From Streptomyces sp. NBC_01255 (GTDB lineage Bacteria > Actinomycetota > Actinomycetes > Streptomycetales > Streptomycetaceae), in contig NZ_CP108474.1 of assembly GCF_036226445.1 (NCBI RefSeq), forward strand, positions 8,246,001-8,310,000: DNA of 64,000 bases, in the 5' to 3' direction. Position numbers and translations under genes: made by a program. The notes below the pieces were generated by a model. The model was not told the DNA's origin, ran no database searches, and saw nothing but the letters and a program-made list of their open reading frames with translations. Shown here piece by piece: positions 1 through 7,127 of the stretch (positions within the stretch are counted from its first letter, which is position 1; each line of letters begins with the position of its first letter).

Positions 1-14
1 CGCCGAGGCCGCTG

Positions 15-1163
15 ATGGGCGAAGGAGAAATGGTCGCCCTCTTCCGTAAGAAGCTGGAGCAGGTTCACCGCTTGCGTGGGCGTATCGACTGGGAGACATT
101 GATCGGTCGCGCGGACGCGACACCCGGCGACTTCACCCCGGCGGACCGTGTCCGCATCCTGGCCGCGGTCGACTCGCCGCACACTCCCGGGACCCCCCTG
201 CTCTCCGCCGTGGTGCAGCTGAACCGGGAGACCCCGGGCCCCGCCCCCTTCTTCTCGGACATCCTCGCCCGCCTCGGCCTGGGCGCGGACCTCACCGACG
301 CCAGGGTTTACCACGCCTGGCGGAAGGCAATTCAGCACCGGGACCAGATCCCGGAAGCTCCGGGTCCGCCCGCCGTAGGCAATGAACGGCAGCTGCATGA
401 GCGAAAGTTGGTGAGCGCCCTCCGCCGAGAGCTGATGCTCGTGGCCAAGGCTGGTGGCCGGATCAAATGGAGCATGCTCCTGCAGCGGCAGGGCGTCGCC
501 ACGACGTCGGTGTCGTTCGATGCCCAGGTCCGCATGCTCGCCGCCGTGGACGGGTCGTACGAGCCAAATGGTCCGTTGTTGTCAGCGCTGGTGAAGGCGA
601 AAGGTACGAACGGCCCCGCCCCGTCCTTCGAGAAGGTACTGACCGAGTTGGGGTGGCGGCCGGACAGGAAGACACCCACGGTGACAGCCGCCTGGCGCAT
701 CGGGCGGGACCGTGCCTACGAGGCGGCCGGTCGTTCCCCAGACCACATCGCAGAGCGGAGCAGGGCCGCGCGGGTGCCCGACGGCATGGGCGTGATCAGC
801 AGGAGGGCCGTGCGACCTGTACGGCAGGCTCTTGTCGATGCCGCGCGCCGTCAGGTCTGCGTCGGCTGGCACACGCTTGCCGCAGCGGCTGGAACTGAGC
901 CGGGAGAACTCTCCGCCGAGATGCGGAGGGCCATCCTGACGGCTGTCGACAGGCAACCCCACATCCCCGGAGTGCTCCTGTCAGCCCTGGTCATCGGCCC
1001 CGGCCACACGCCTGTCCCGTACTTCGACGACATCCTCCGTGCCCTGGGCCGACCCTATGGTCTGCGCCCCATCGAACTGGGCCTGGTACGGAAGACCGAG
1101 CAAGCCCGCGCATTCGCCGCATACGCGCCCGCGAAGTCCACTGACCCCAAGGGAAGACCATGA
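15..1163 (+). CDS. Three-repeat protein of unknown function
   Basis: I do not recognise this 382-residue protein. It is made of three divergent copies of one unit of about 110 residues (roughly 8-115, 130-240 and 265-372). Each copy has a Trp-containing start, then [IM]L-x-AVD, then LLSA[LV]V, then P-x-P-x-F-x2-[IV]L-x2-LG. No signal peptide or membrane segment is visible, so it is probably cytoplasmic. GAGG lies six bases before the ATG at 15. Its stop overlaps the next start as ATGA, so the collagen-like gene is probably translationally coupled to it. The repeats suggest a binding scaffold, but that is only inference. Confidence 0.7.
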   Translation: MGEGEMVALFRKKLEQVHRLRGRIDWETLIGRADATPGDFTPADRVRILAAVDSPHTPGTPLLSAVVQLNRETPGPAPFFSDILARLGLGADLTDARVYHAWRKAIQHRDQIPEAPGPPAVGNERQLHERKLVSALRRELMLVAKAGGRIKWSMLLQRQGVATTSVSFDAQVRMLAAVDGSYEPNGPLLSALVKAKGTNGPAPSFEKVLTELGWRPDRKTPTVTAAWRIGRDRAYEAAGRSPDHIAERSRAARVPDGMGVISRRAVRPVRQALVDAARRQVCVGWHTLAAAAGTEPGELSAEMRRAILTAVDRQPHIPGVLLSALVIGPGHTPVPYFDDILRALGRPYGLRPIELGLVRKTEQARAFAAYAPAKSTDPKGRP

Positions 1164-1594
1164 GAACCACCCGCCGTCGCCTCGCAATCGGCATAGCTGC
1201 CACCCTCGCCGTCGTCACGCTCTCGGGCGCGGCCGGTGCAGTGGCCGGCGCATACGTCGTCGCGACCGGCCCCGCAGGCGCCCAGGGCCCGGCCGGGCCC
1301 ATTGGGGCTGAGGGCCCGCGAGGGGCACAGGGCGGACAAGGCCCGCAGGGAGAGCGCGGGGAGCAGGGGGAGCGGGGCGAGGAAGGTGCGCAAGGGCCTG
1401 CGGCCCTTCCCGTCGTCGCCGAGTTCCCTGACGACGAGTCCGGTCCTGATCTGTCCGGAGCCCTGGTCATCGCGGACGGTAGGTGTCCCTTGGGAACGTG
1501 GTACTCGGAGACCGTCTATGTCGGGCGGAGCTCCGTCCTGGGCTCTCCAGGTGAACTCGACACACGCTCGATGATGCTCTGCAAAATCTCCTGA
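1160..1594 (+). CDS. Collagen-like membrane-anchored protein
   Basis: A 144-residue protein. Residues 5-7 are RRR, followed by a hydrophobic segment at about 8-35 that is either an uncleaved signal anchor or a signal peptide. Residues 37-81 are 15 uninterrupted Gly-X-Y triplets (GPA, GAQ, GPI, GER, GEE and others), the hallmark of a collagen-like triple helix. The remaining 60 residues contain two Cys (one in GRCPLG, one four residues from the end) that could form a disulfide, and likely make a small globular trimerisation or display domain outside the cell. It overlaps the upstream three-repeat gene by 4 bp. Bacterial collagen-like proteins are usually surface stalks; the partner here is unknown. 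Confidence 0.75.
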   Translation: MRTTRRRLAIGIAATLAVVTLSGAAGAVAGAYVVATGPAGAQGPAGPIGAEGPRGAQGGQGPQGERGEQGERGEEGAQGPAALPVVAEFPDDESGPDLSGALVIADGRCPLGTWYSETVYVGRSSVLGSPGELDTRSMMLCKIS

Positions 1595-1637
1595 GCGCAA
1601 TCCCCCCACACCACCACAACCGAAACGCTGAGCGAGT

Positions 1638-1647
1638 CCCCCCCCCC
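1638..1647. repeat. Ten-C homopolymer
   Basis: Ten consecutive C residues in the gap between the collagen-like gene and the RsbW-like gene. Runs of this length are prone to slippage and to sequencing error, which matters because the downstream gene appears to lack its N-terminus. Confidence 0.9.
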
Positions 1648-1872
1648 TTGATCGACAGCACCACCCCTCTCCACGACACCACCCCCTCCGCGATACGCGC
1701 CGAGCGTCGGCGGGTCGTCGAGTCCGTCCAGGCGCACTGACGGCCGCTCTTGAAGCGGCGACTGTTCGAGGTCTCGGACCGGCAACGGCTGAACCGTGAG
1801 GCCAGGGAGCGCGACTGAAGCCAGCTCATCTCGTCCACTCGGCGCGGCGCGCGTCTCGCCCGGCTCCTGGCG

Positions 1873-2208
1873 GTGGCGCAACTCCACTCCTGGGATGTCT
1901 CGCAGGACGTCACGGAACGTGGGGAACAGATCGTCGCGGAGCTCGCCGCGAACGCCGTACTCCACGGAGGGCTTCCAGGGCGCGACTTCCGGTTCGCTCT
2001 CGCGCTCGACACGGTGGTCGGCGGGCTCCGCATCGAGGTCACCGACGCGCGGGGCGACCGGCTGCCAGTCGTGACATCGCCGGGCGAAGGCGACGGCGGC
2101 AGGGGGCTGCCGCTGGTGGCCGCCCTCGCCGACCACTGGGGAGTCGTCCCTTACCCACCCGGCGGCAAGACCGTGTGGGCATCCCTCGCCCTGCCGCCCG
2201 CCGCGTGA
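1873..2208 (+). CDS. RsbW-like ATP-binding protein, N-terminus probably lost
   Basis: A 111-residue HATPase-fold protein of the anti-sigma-factor kinase type common in Streptomyces. The N box is ELAANAVLHG (about residues 22-31), the G1-like motif is VTDARGD and the G2 glycine loop is GEGDGGRGLPLV. Family members normally have about 20-30 more residues. Here the reading frame stays family-like upstream of the GTG at 1873 (SSTRRGARLARLLA, about 1831-1872) back to an in-frame TGA at 1816-1818, with no ATG, GTG or TTG in between and no Shine-Dalgarno before 1873. The gene may therefore be truncated or disrupted. Known relatives phosphorylate or sequester anti-anti-sigma partners; none is encoded next to it. 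Confidence 0.55.
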   Translation: MAQLHSWDVSQDVTERGEQIVAELAANAVLHGGLPGRDFRFALALDTVVGGLRIEVTDARGDRLPVVTSPGEGDGGRGLPLVAALADHWGVVPYPPGGKTVWASLALPPAA

Positions 2209-2317
2209 GGATTCTGACCGGAACTCCGCCGCAGCGGCCGTACACCTCGCCGACCTGCGGTCCGCGTGGCCCGGGGGGAAGCTGGAGGCGGGGGAGCGCT
2301 CGGAAGGAGCCGTCGCC

Positions 2318-2989
2318 ATGGGAGGACACTCGCGTCGCCCTCACGGACTCGTACGCCTCGCGGCCGTCGGTGTCGCGGCGGTCGCAGGCGCCGCACTGCT
2401 GTCCGGATGGGGCGGCGACGGTACGGCGGGAAGAGTCCAGGGGCCGGCCCCGTATCTCACCGCCGCCGGACTGGCGGTTGCGGCACCGGCCGCGCCCAGC
2501 CCGTCGGCCGATGACGTACGCACCCTCAAGCAGGGCCAGACACTCACCGTCGCCATTTCGCCCAACAACACTTTCGACATCCCGGCGAGCTCGGCCGACG
2601 TGACCCTTACCGCCTTGAAGCAGGCGGACCGGCTCCCGCAGGGCGAACACCTGAAGCCCGAGGTCGCCAAGGCCGGCACCACCTTCGTCTGCCTGGAGTT
2701 CAAGGTCAAGAACGTGAGTACCGAGGAGTTCGACACCTCGCATCTGGCCAGGGCGCGTTGGACCGGCAAGGACGGCGAGACGACGAAGGTCGACCAGGAG
2801 ACCAGCGGGAACTGCGCCGCGCTCGGGCTCGTCGAGGAGAATCTGCTGACAGAACCGGACCCCCGCCCTGGTGAGTTCGTGCGAGGGACCACTGTGTTCG
2901 AAGTGCCCGACACACAGCCGGGAGTCCTGGAGTTCGCTGACGGCCTGGACCACCCCATGTTCAAGGTCGAGACGGCAGCCTCACGCTGA
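2318..2989 (+). CDS. Secreted DUF4352-like protein with altered lipobox
   Basis: A 223-residue exported protein. GGAAGGAG precedes the ATG with good spacing. The N-terminus has the charged-hydrophobic layout of a lipoprotein signal, but where a lipobox Cys is expected (LSGCGG) the sequence reads LSGWGG at about residues 28-33, so lipidation seems impossible unless the W is a sequencing change. Residues about 70-215 form a beta-rich domain like the DUF4352 immunoglobulin-like fold, with FVCLEFKVKNVS as the core strand and two Cys that may pair. These domains occur in surface proteins of unknown function in Gram-positives. The gene appears monocistronic. Confidence 0.65.
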   Translation: MGGHSRRPHGLVRLAAVGVAAVAGAALLSGWGGDGTAGRVQGPAPYLTAAGLAVAAPAAPSPSADDVRTLKQGQTLTVAISPNNTFDIPASSADVTLTALKQADRLPQGEHLKPEVAKAGTTFVCLEFKVKNVSTEEFDTSHLARARWTGKDGETTKVDQETSGNCAALGLVEENLLTEPDPRPGEFVRGTTVFEVPDTQPGVLEFADGLDHPMFKVETAASR

Positions 2990-3130
2990 CCTCTGTGCAT
3001 GATGGCGCGGCGGACCGGCGTGGCGGATGGGCATACGCCCGGACTGGAGCCAGGTCTCGGGCGACCGAGTGACAGCGGATTCTCCGGCTCAAGCCGCACG
3101 ACGAGAGGAGCGATGTGCTAGGCATGCGCC

Positions 3131-3496
3131 ATGCACGCTCCCGCCTCCCTACCGTATGTGGACCTCACAGGCCCTCAGTGGCACTTGCTTGAGCAGCTGG
3201 TGACGGCACCGCTTGAAGAGACCGCCGGGGAGACTACCGCCCGCGGCCTCGACCCCGACCAAGTGCGGGCCGACCTGCCAACTCTGCTCTGGCTCAAGCT
3301 CGTCGAGAGACGGGGAGAGCGGCTCACGGCCACTGACCGAGGGGCGGCTGTGCACTACCGGTCGCTGTACGAGGCCTCGGAGGAGCGCCTGAGTGAGATC
3401 GCCCGGTTCGCCCAGGCCCAGGGGACCGTCGCGCCCGACTTCGCGCGAGCCGTGCGCTTGCTGGCGCAGAAGCCCCTCTCCTCCACCGAGGCATAG
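3131..3496 (+). CDS. Small winged-helix-like protein
   Basis: A 121-residue protein with no membrane segment. Residues about 10-75 (LTGPQWHLLEQLV, then LPTLLWLKLVERRGERLTATDRG) look like a winged helix-turn-helix of the MarR or ArsR general type, ending in a beta wing, and residues 75-115 are helical, possibly a dimerisation arm. The good Shine-Dalgarno (GAGAGGAG, about 3102-3109) sits before a two-codon ATG TGC TAG rather than before this ATG, so initiation may occur by re-initiation. It lies just ahead of the defence island and converges with the methylase-nuclease gene. A regulatory role is possible but unproven. Confidence 0.6.
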   Translation: MHAPASLPYVDLTGPQWHLLEQLVTAPLEETAGETTARGLDPDQVRADLPTLLWLKLVERRGERLTATDRGAAVHYRSLYEASEERLSEIARFAQAQGTVAPDFARAVRLLAQKPLSSTEA

Positions 3497-3520
3497 GCCG
3501 GTCCCGGTGCGGAGCCGGCC
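3494..3520. terminator. Hairpin between convergent genes
   Basis: Seven-base inverted repeat AGGCCGG / CCGGCCT with a 13-base loop, overlapping the TAG of the small winged-helix gene and facing the methylase-nuclease gene. There is no U tract, as is usual for Streptomyces terminators. Confidence 0.5.
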
Positions 3521-3529
3521 TGACCCGCC

Positions 3530-6500
3530 TCATGAGATCGAGTCCTCACCGAACAGGCCGTTCGGCGCCGGCCGGCGCGCTTTGCGCGAAGCTTCCTTGA
3601 CCGGCAGCACACACGACGCGACCATTTGGGACCGCGTGAGGACAGGGCCGGCCAGTACCTCGTGGAGGAGTTCGCTCTGGGCCGGCGCGAGGTCAGTGAG
3701 ACGGCGCAGTACCGAGAGCAGCTCGATGAGCTCCATCGTCCACTCGGCCGGCCAGACATCCACATGGATGTCGTCCAGCGGACTCGTGCGCTTACTGCTG
3801 GGCCTGGCCTTGCGATAGCCGAACCACTTGGTGACGACGTGCATGCCACCGACGTCATAGGACCAGACGGCCTCGGGCACGGGGGCGAACGTACCGTCGC
3901 CGACATGGAGGGTTCGCGTGTCGACGTCGTACCGCATCTTCTCCGGAACTGCCCGGCCGATGGGCGTGAGATAGCGAACCTGCCGAGGATCCCCTGGCAG
4001 GAACTCGATGCCGCCTTCCTTACGTCCGGCATCGTGGTCCACGCGGCGATGGCCGTACGTCGATGCCCACATCACCTCCCCGCCCAGCGCGACCGCCCGG
4101 CCCCACAGCCCTGGATCGCGTGTCAGCGGCACGCGTACACCGGGGGTGAGGAGTTCCTCGGCGAAGTGCTCAGTGAACCGGCCGTGCCCGGTGATGCCGA
4201 GCACATACGCAGCCAGATCCACCGCGTCGACCGTCGTGCGGCCGAGAGCGCGTGCGAGTAGAGGAAGGAGGCCGCTGAGGACGTTCGGTGAACCGTCGGG
4301 GTGGAGAAGCGGCATCACTCTGCCGCCGCGTCCGTTGAAATGGTGAGTGTCCGGAATCAGGTGGGTCGCCATCACGGCGGGGCCGGACTCGATCTCATGG
4401 GACGACTGCTGGTTGAGGAAGAGTTGCCCAGTCTGTTGCGTTGCAGCCCACAGATCAGGACGGGGGAAGTCGATGACGCGGTGATCAGGAATCAGCCACT
4501 GCCGGTCGAAGCTCCGCAGAGCTGTCCGGACCGCTTGCGGCTGGGTCGACCCCTCCTGGGCGATCGAGCGTTGGTGGACCGGCTGACCGGGCAGGGGGTC
4601 TCTCTTCCCGGACAGAGTCCGGTCACGAGTCTCCTTGAACAACTCCGCCTTGGCCACTGGATCCGGCTCCCGAACCAATCGCGCCCACCTCTTTCGCAGA
4701 GTCTCGGCGGACGGGGCACTCACCCACGAGCGATTCGGCTTGACCCCCGGACTGCCCCAGGGGAACAGGTCGTCCAGTGCCGGGAATTCGTCCCAGCCGG
4801 ACTGAGTCCGCGGCGTGAACGGGAGCACGTCCTCGCTGTGCGCCTCTCGCCAGTTGTCGTCGTCCAACTCGATCGCCCGTAACGCCGCGAACTTCTCCGT
4901 CCGCTTCCCCGAAACGGACCGGTAGTGGACAACAGCCCTGGGATCCGACGCATGCCGCCCCCTCTGCCTCCGCACGAAGACACATATGGCGAGCGGTTGG
5001 GCGACTCCAGGGAACACGCGGGTGGCGACATCGGACCGCTGGCCTTCCGGGGAGAGGTTGATGACCCAGCCCTCGTCGCAGGTGCGCCGCAGGTACTCCC
5101 TCATGCCACGGCCGCCCGGCCCAGTGGTCCACCCGGAGGGTGAGATGAAGCAGACAACCCCCTGCCGGTTGTCTTCATGGGTGTCGAACACCTTCCAGGC
5201 CGCCCAACGCCAGAAGTACACGTACATGTTCTTGAGCATGTGCTCGTATCGGCCGTTGCCTGGAAGCCGGAAATCATCGAGCAGCGGCCTGCCGTGGCCG
5301 CTGCCCTTCTCCACCCACCCGCCCCGGTTCTCCGCCTTGTCGTCAAAGGGAGGATTGCCGATGACGACGGTCACGGGCGTCCTCGCCTTGACCTCATTGG
5401 CTCGGCGTCTGGAGTCGGACAGTGCGCCGTACAGGGAGGGGAGGTGGTCGTCCTCGACGAAGGGGTTGTCCAAGGTGTCGGTGACGAAAAGGTTGAGTCC
5501 GCCCTCGGGGAGGGCCGACTCATGGCGTTTGAGGATGTCGGAAGCACGTAGCTCCGCGACCGCGAAGGGGCCCATTTGCAGTTCGAACCCGTAGAGACGG
5601 CTTGCCAGCCGGGAAACGGCGTCCCCGGCCATGGCCGGGCCGTGTCGTTCGGCAGCCCACCCCGCCACCCGCTCGATGACGGTGTGCAGATACGTACCGG
5701 TTCCCATGGCCGGATCCACGATACGTACGTCCTCGCCGCCGAAGCCTTCCTGTTGCCCGAGGCGGGTACGCAGGACGTCCTCAGTGAGGCGGACCATCTC
5801 CGTGACGACCTCGTGTGGCGTGTAGTAGGAGCCGCTCTTCTGGCGCAGCGCCGGGTCGTAGACGGTCAGGAAGTGTTCATAGAGGTGAAGGTAGGCATCC
5901 TGGTTGCCGGAGCGGATCGCCGGCCAGTCGACTCCCGCGATTGTGCGCTGCAGGAGATCGAGGGTGACGGTGAACCGTTCGTTCACATGGTCAGTCAGAA
6001 GCTGGAGCGCCTTGCCCATCAGCGCGTGGTCCGCATCGAGGCGTCGGCCGATCTCGTGCAAGCTCGGGCCGTTGTCGAGCATCCCCTCGGACCGGGCCAG
6101 GAGGAGGGCGAACGTGACGGCCTGCGCGTAGCCGTCGGCGAACGTGGCATCGTCGGCGGAGGGGAAGAGTAACCGACGCCACTCGTTCTTCAGACCGGTG
6201 AACGGGCGGGCGCGCGCGTCGTCGTCCGGACTAGGTGACTTGGCCTCGGCGGCGAGCTGTTCCAGAACCGTCGACCTGAGCAGGCGGCACAGCGGGGCGA
6301 GATGTTGGACGAGCCGGGTGACATGGGCGATCCGGGGCGGTTTCCACAACAGGAACATCTGCAGCAGCGCGTCGAAAGAGGCAGGGTCGGCAAGAGCGAG
6401 TTTGTCCCCCGCGCTGTGGAGAGCGCCTGTGAAGTACACGGTCTCGCCGAGCTGTTGCCCGTCGCGGAAGAGCCGCCATTCGGTGCCGTTCGAGTACAGC

Positions 6501-6841
6501 AGGTTAGGCAGGTTCCGCAGCTTCTCCCACTGCTCCCTGTTGGTCCTGGCGAAGGTACCGGGGTCCACGGACAGCCCGGGCTTCTTGAGCTCGAGGTAGC
6601 CGGTGACTTCTCCACCCGCTCGTACCGCGTAGTCGGGTCTCACGCCGAGATCGGCGACACGGAACTCGTCGTGCCAGGAGACCTCTCGGAGATCGTGGTG
6701 TTCACCCATGGCCTGGAGGAGGTTTTCGAGCGGCCCGCGGATCGAAGCCTCCGGGCTTCCGGCGCCGGAAAGCTTCGCCTTGCAAGTGTGGCCGAAACGT
6801 GAAACGGCAGCGCGCAGCCAGTCGTACACGTCCCCCGACAT
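3530..6841 (-). CDS. Nuclease-methylase fusion (single-chain restriction-modification enzyme)
   Basis: An 1103-residue protein. The N-terminal part carries a PD-(D/E)xK nuclease signature: RPDY with D70, then E84-L-K86. The middle holds an N6-adenine methylase with motif I VDPAMGTGTYL (about residue 373) and motif IV NPPF (about 495). The C-terminal half, about 500 residues, resembles the target-recognition and C-terminal domains of type ISP and type IIG enzymes. No helicase is present, so it is closer to type IIG than to full type ISP. I chose the ATG at 6841 because GGGGGG precedes it; a GTG at 6880 has no Shine-Dalgarno. It diverges from the ATPase gene at 7128 and would both cut and modify DNA at an unknown site. 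Confidence 0.8.
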   Translation of the reverse strand: MSGDVYDWLRAAVSRFGHTCKAKLSGAGSPEASIRGPLENLLQAMGEHHDLREVSWHDEFRVADLGVRPDYAVRAGGEVTGYLELKKPGLSVDPGTFARTNREQWEKLRNLPNLLYSNGTEWRLFRDGQQLGETVYFTGALHSAGDKLALADPASFDALLQMFLLWKPPRIAHVTRLVQHLAPLCRLLRSTVLEQLAAEAKSPSPDDDARARPFTGLKNEWRRLLFPSADDATFADGYAQAVTFALLLARSEGMLDNGPSLHEIGRRLDADHALMGKALQLLTDHVNERFTVTLDLLQRTIAGVDWPAIRSGNQDAYLHLYEHFLTVYDPALRQKSGSYYTPHEVVTEMVRLTEDVLRTRLGQQEGFGGEDVRIVDPAMGTGTYLHTVIERVAGWAAERHGPAMAGDAVSRLASRLYGFELQMGPFAVAELRASDILKRHESALPEGGLNLFVTDTLDNPFVEDDHLPSLYGALSDSRRRANEVKARTPVTVVIGNPPFDDKAENRGGWVEKGSGHGRPLLDDFRLPGNGRYEHMLKNMYVYFWRWAAWKVFDTHEDNRQGVVCFISPSGWTTGPGGRGMREYLRRTCDEGWVINLSPEGQRSDVATRVFPGVAQPLAICVFVRRQRGRHASDPRAVVHYRSVSGKRTEKFAALRAIELDDDNWREAHSEDVLPFTPRTQSGWDEFPALDDLFPWGSPGVKPNRSWVSAPSAETLRKRWARLVREPDPVAKAELFKETRDRTLSGKRDPLPGQPVHQRSIAQEGSTQPQAVRTALRSFDRQWLIPDHRVIDFPRPDLWAATQQTGQLFLNQQSSHEIESGPAVMATHLIPDTHHFNGRGGRVMPLLHPDGSPNVLSGLLPLLARALGRTTVDAVDLAAYVLGITGHGRFTEHFAEELLTPGVRVPLTRDPGLWGRAVALGGEVMWASTYGHRRVDHDAGRKEGGIEFLPGDPRQVRYLTPIGRAVPEKMRYDVDTRTLHVGDGTFAPVPEAVWSYDVGGMHVVTKWFGYRKARPSSKRTSPLDDIHVDVWPAEWTMELIELLSVLRRLTDLAPAQSELLHEVLAGPVLTRSQMVASCVLPVKEASRKARRPAPNGLFGEDSIS

Positions 6842-7127
6842 ATGCCCCCCAGGATCGCGACTGATGACGAGGGTAGCCACGGCTGGTCAGTGAGGGAAGA
6901 CGGAGTGTGAGGGGGCGGCAGGCTGGCGCGACGATCGAACTTCCCTGTAGATCATCGGAGTTGTAGTGGACGGCCGGGAGGGATCGAATTCACGCTTCAG
7001 GAATCGAACATGCCGGAGCATCTGTTGACTACGTAAACGCGCATGTGTCAGCCTGGTTGTGCGGCTATGCCGGGCGGCCTCCCCGTGCCGATCTCGACGT
7101 CGATGCCCGACCTGAGGAGCGCCAGCC
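6842..7127. promoter_or_regulatory. Divergent intergenic region at the edge of the defence operon
   Basis: A 286-base gene-free gap between the divergent methylase-nuclease and zinc-hook ATPase genes. It must hold both promoters. The element ATCGAA followed by C/T recurs at about 6925, 6974 and 6999, twice within ATCGAAYTTC-like or ATCGAATTC contexts, and TTGACT occurs at 7025-7030, but I could not find a matching -10 with confidence. Confidence 0.3.
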
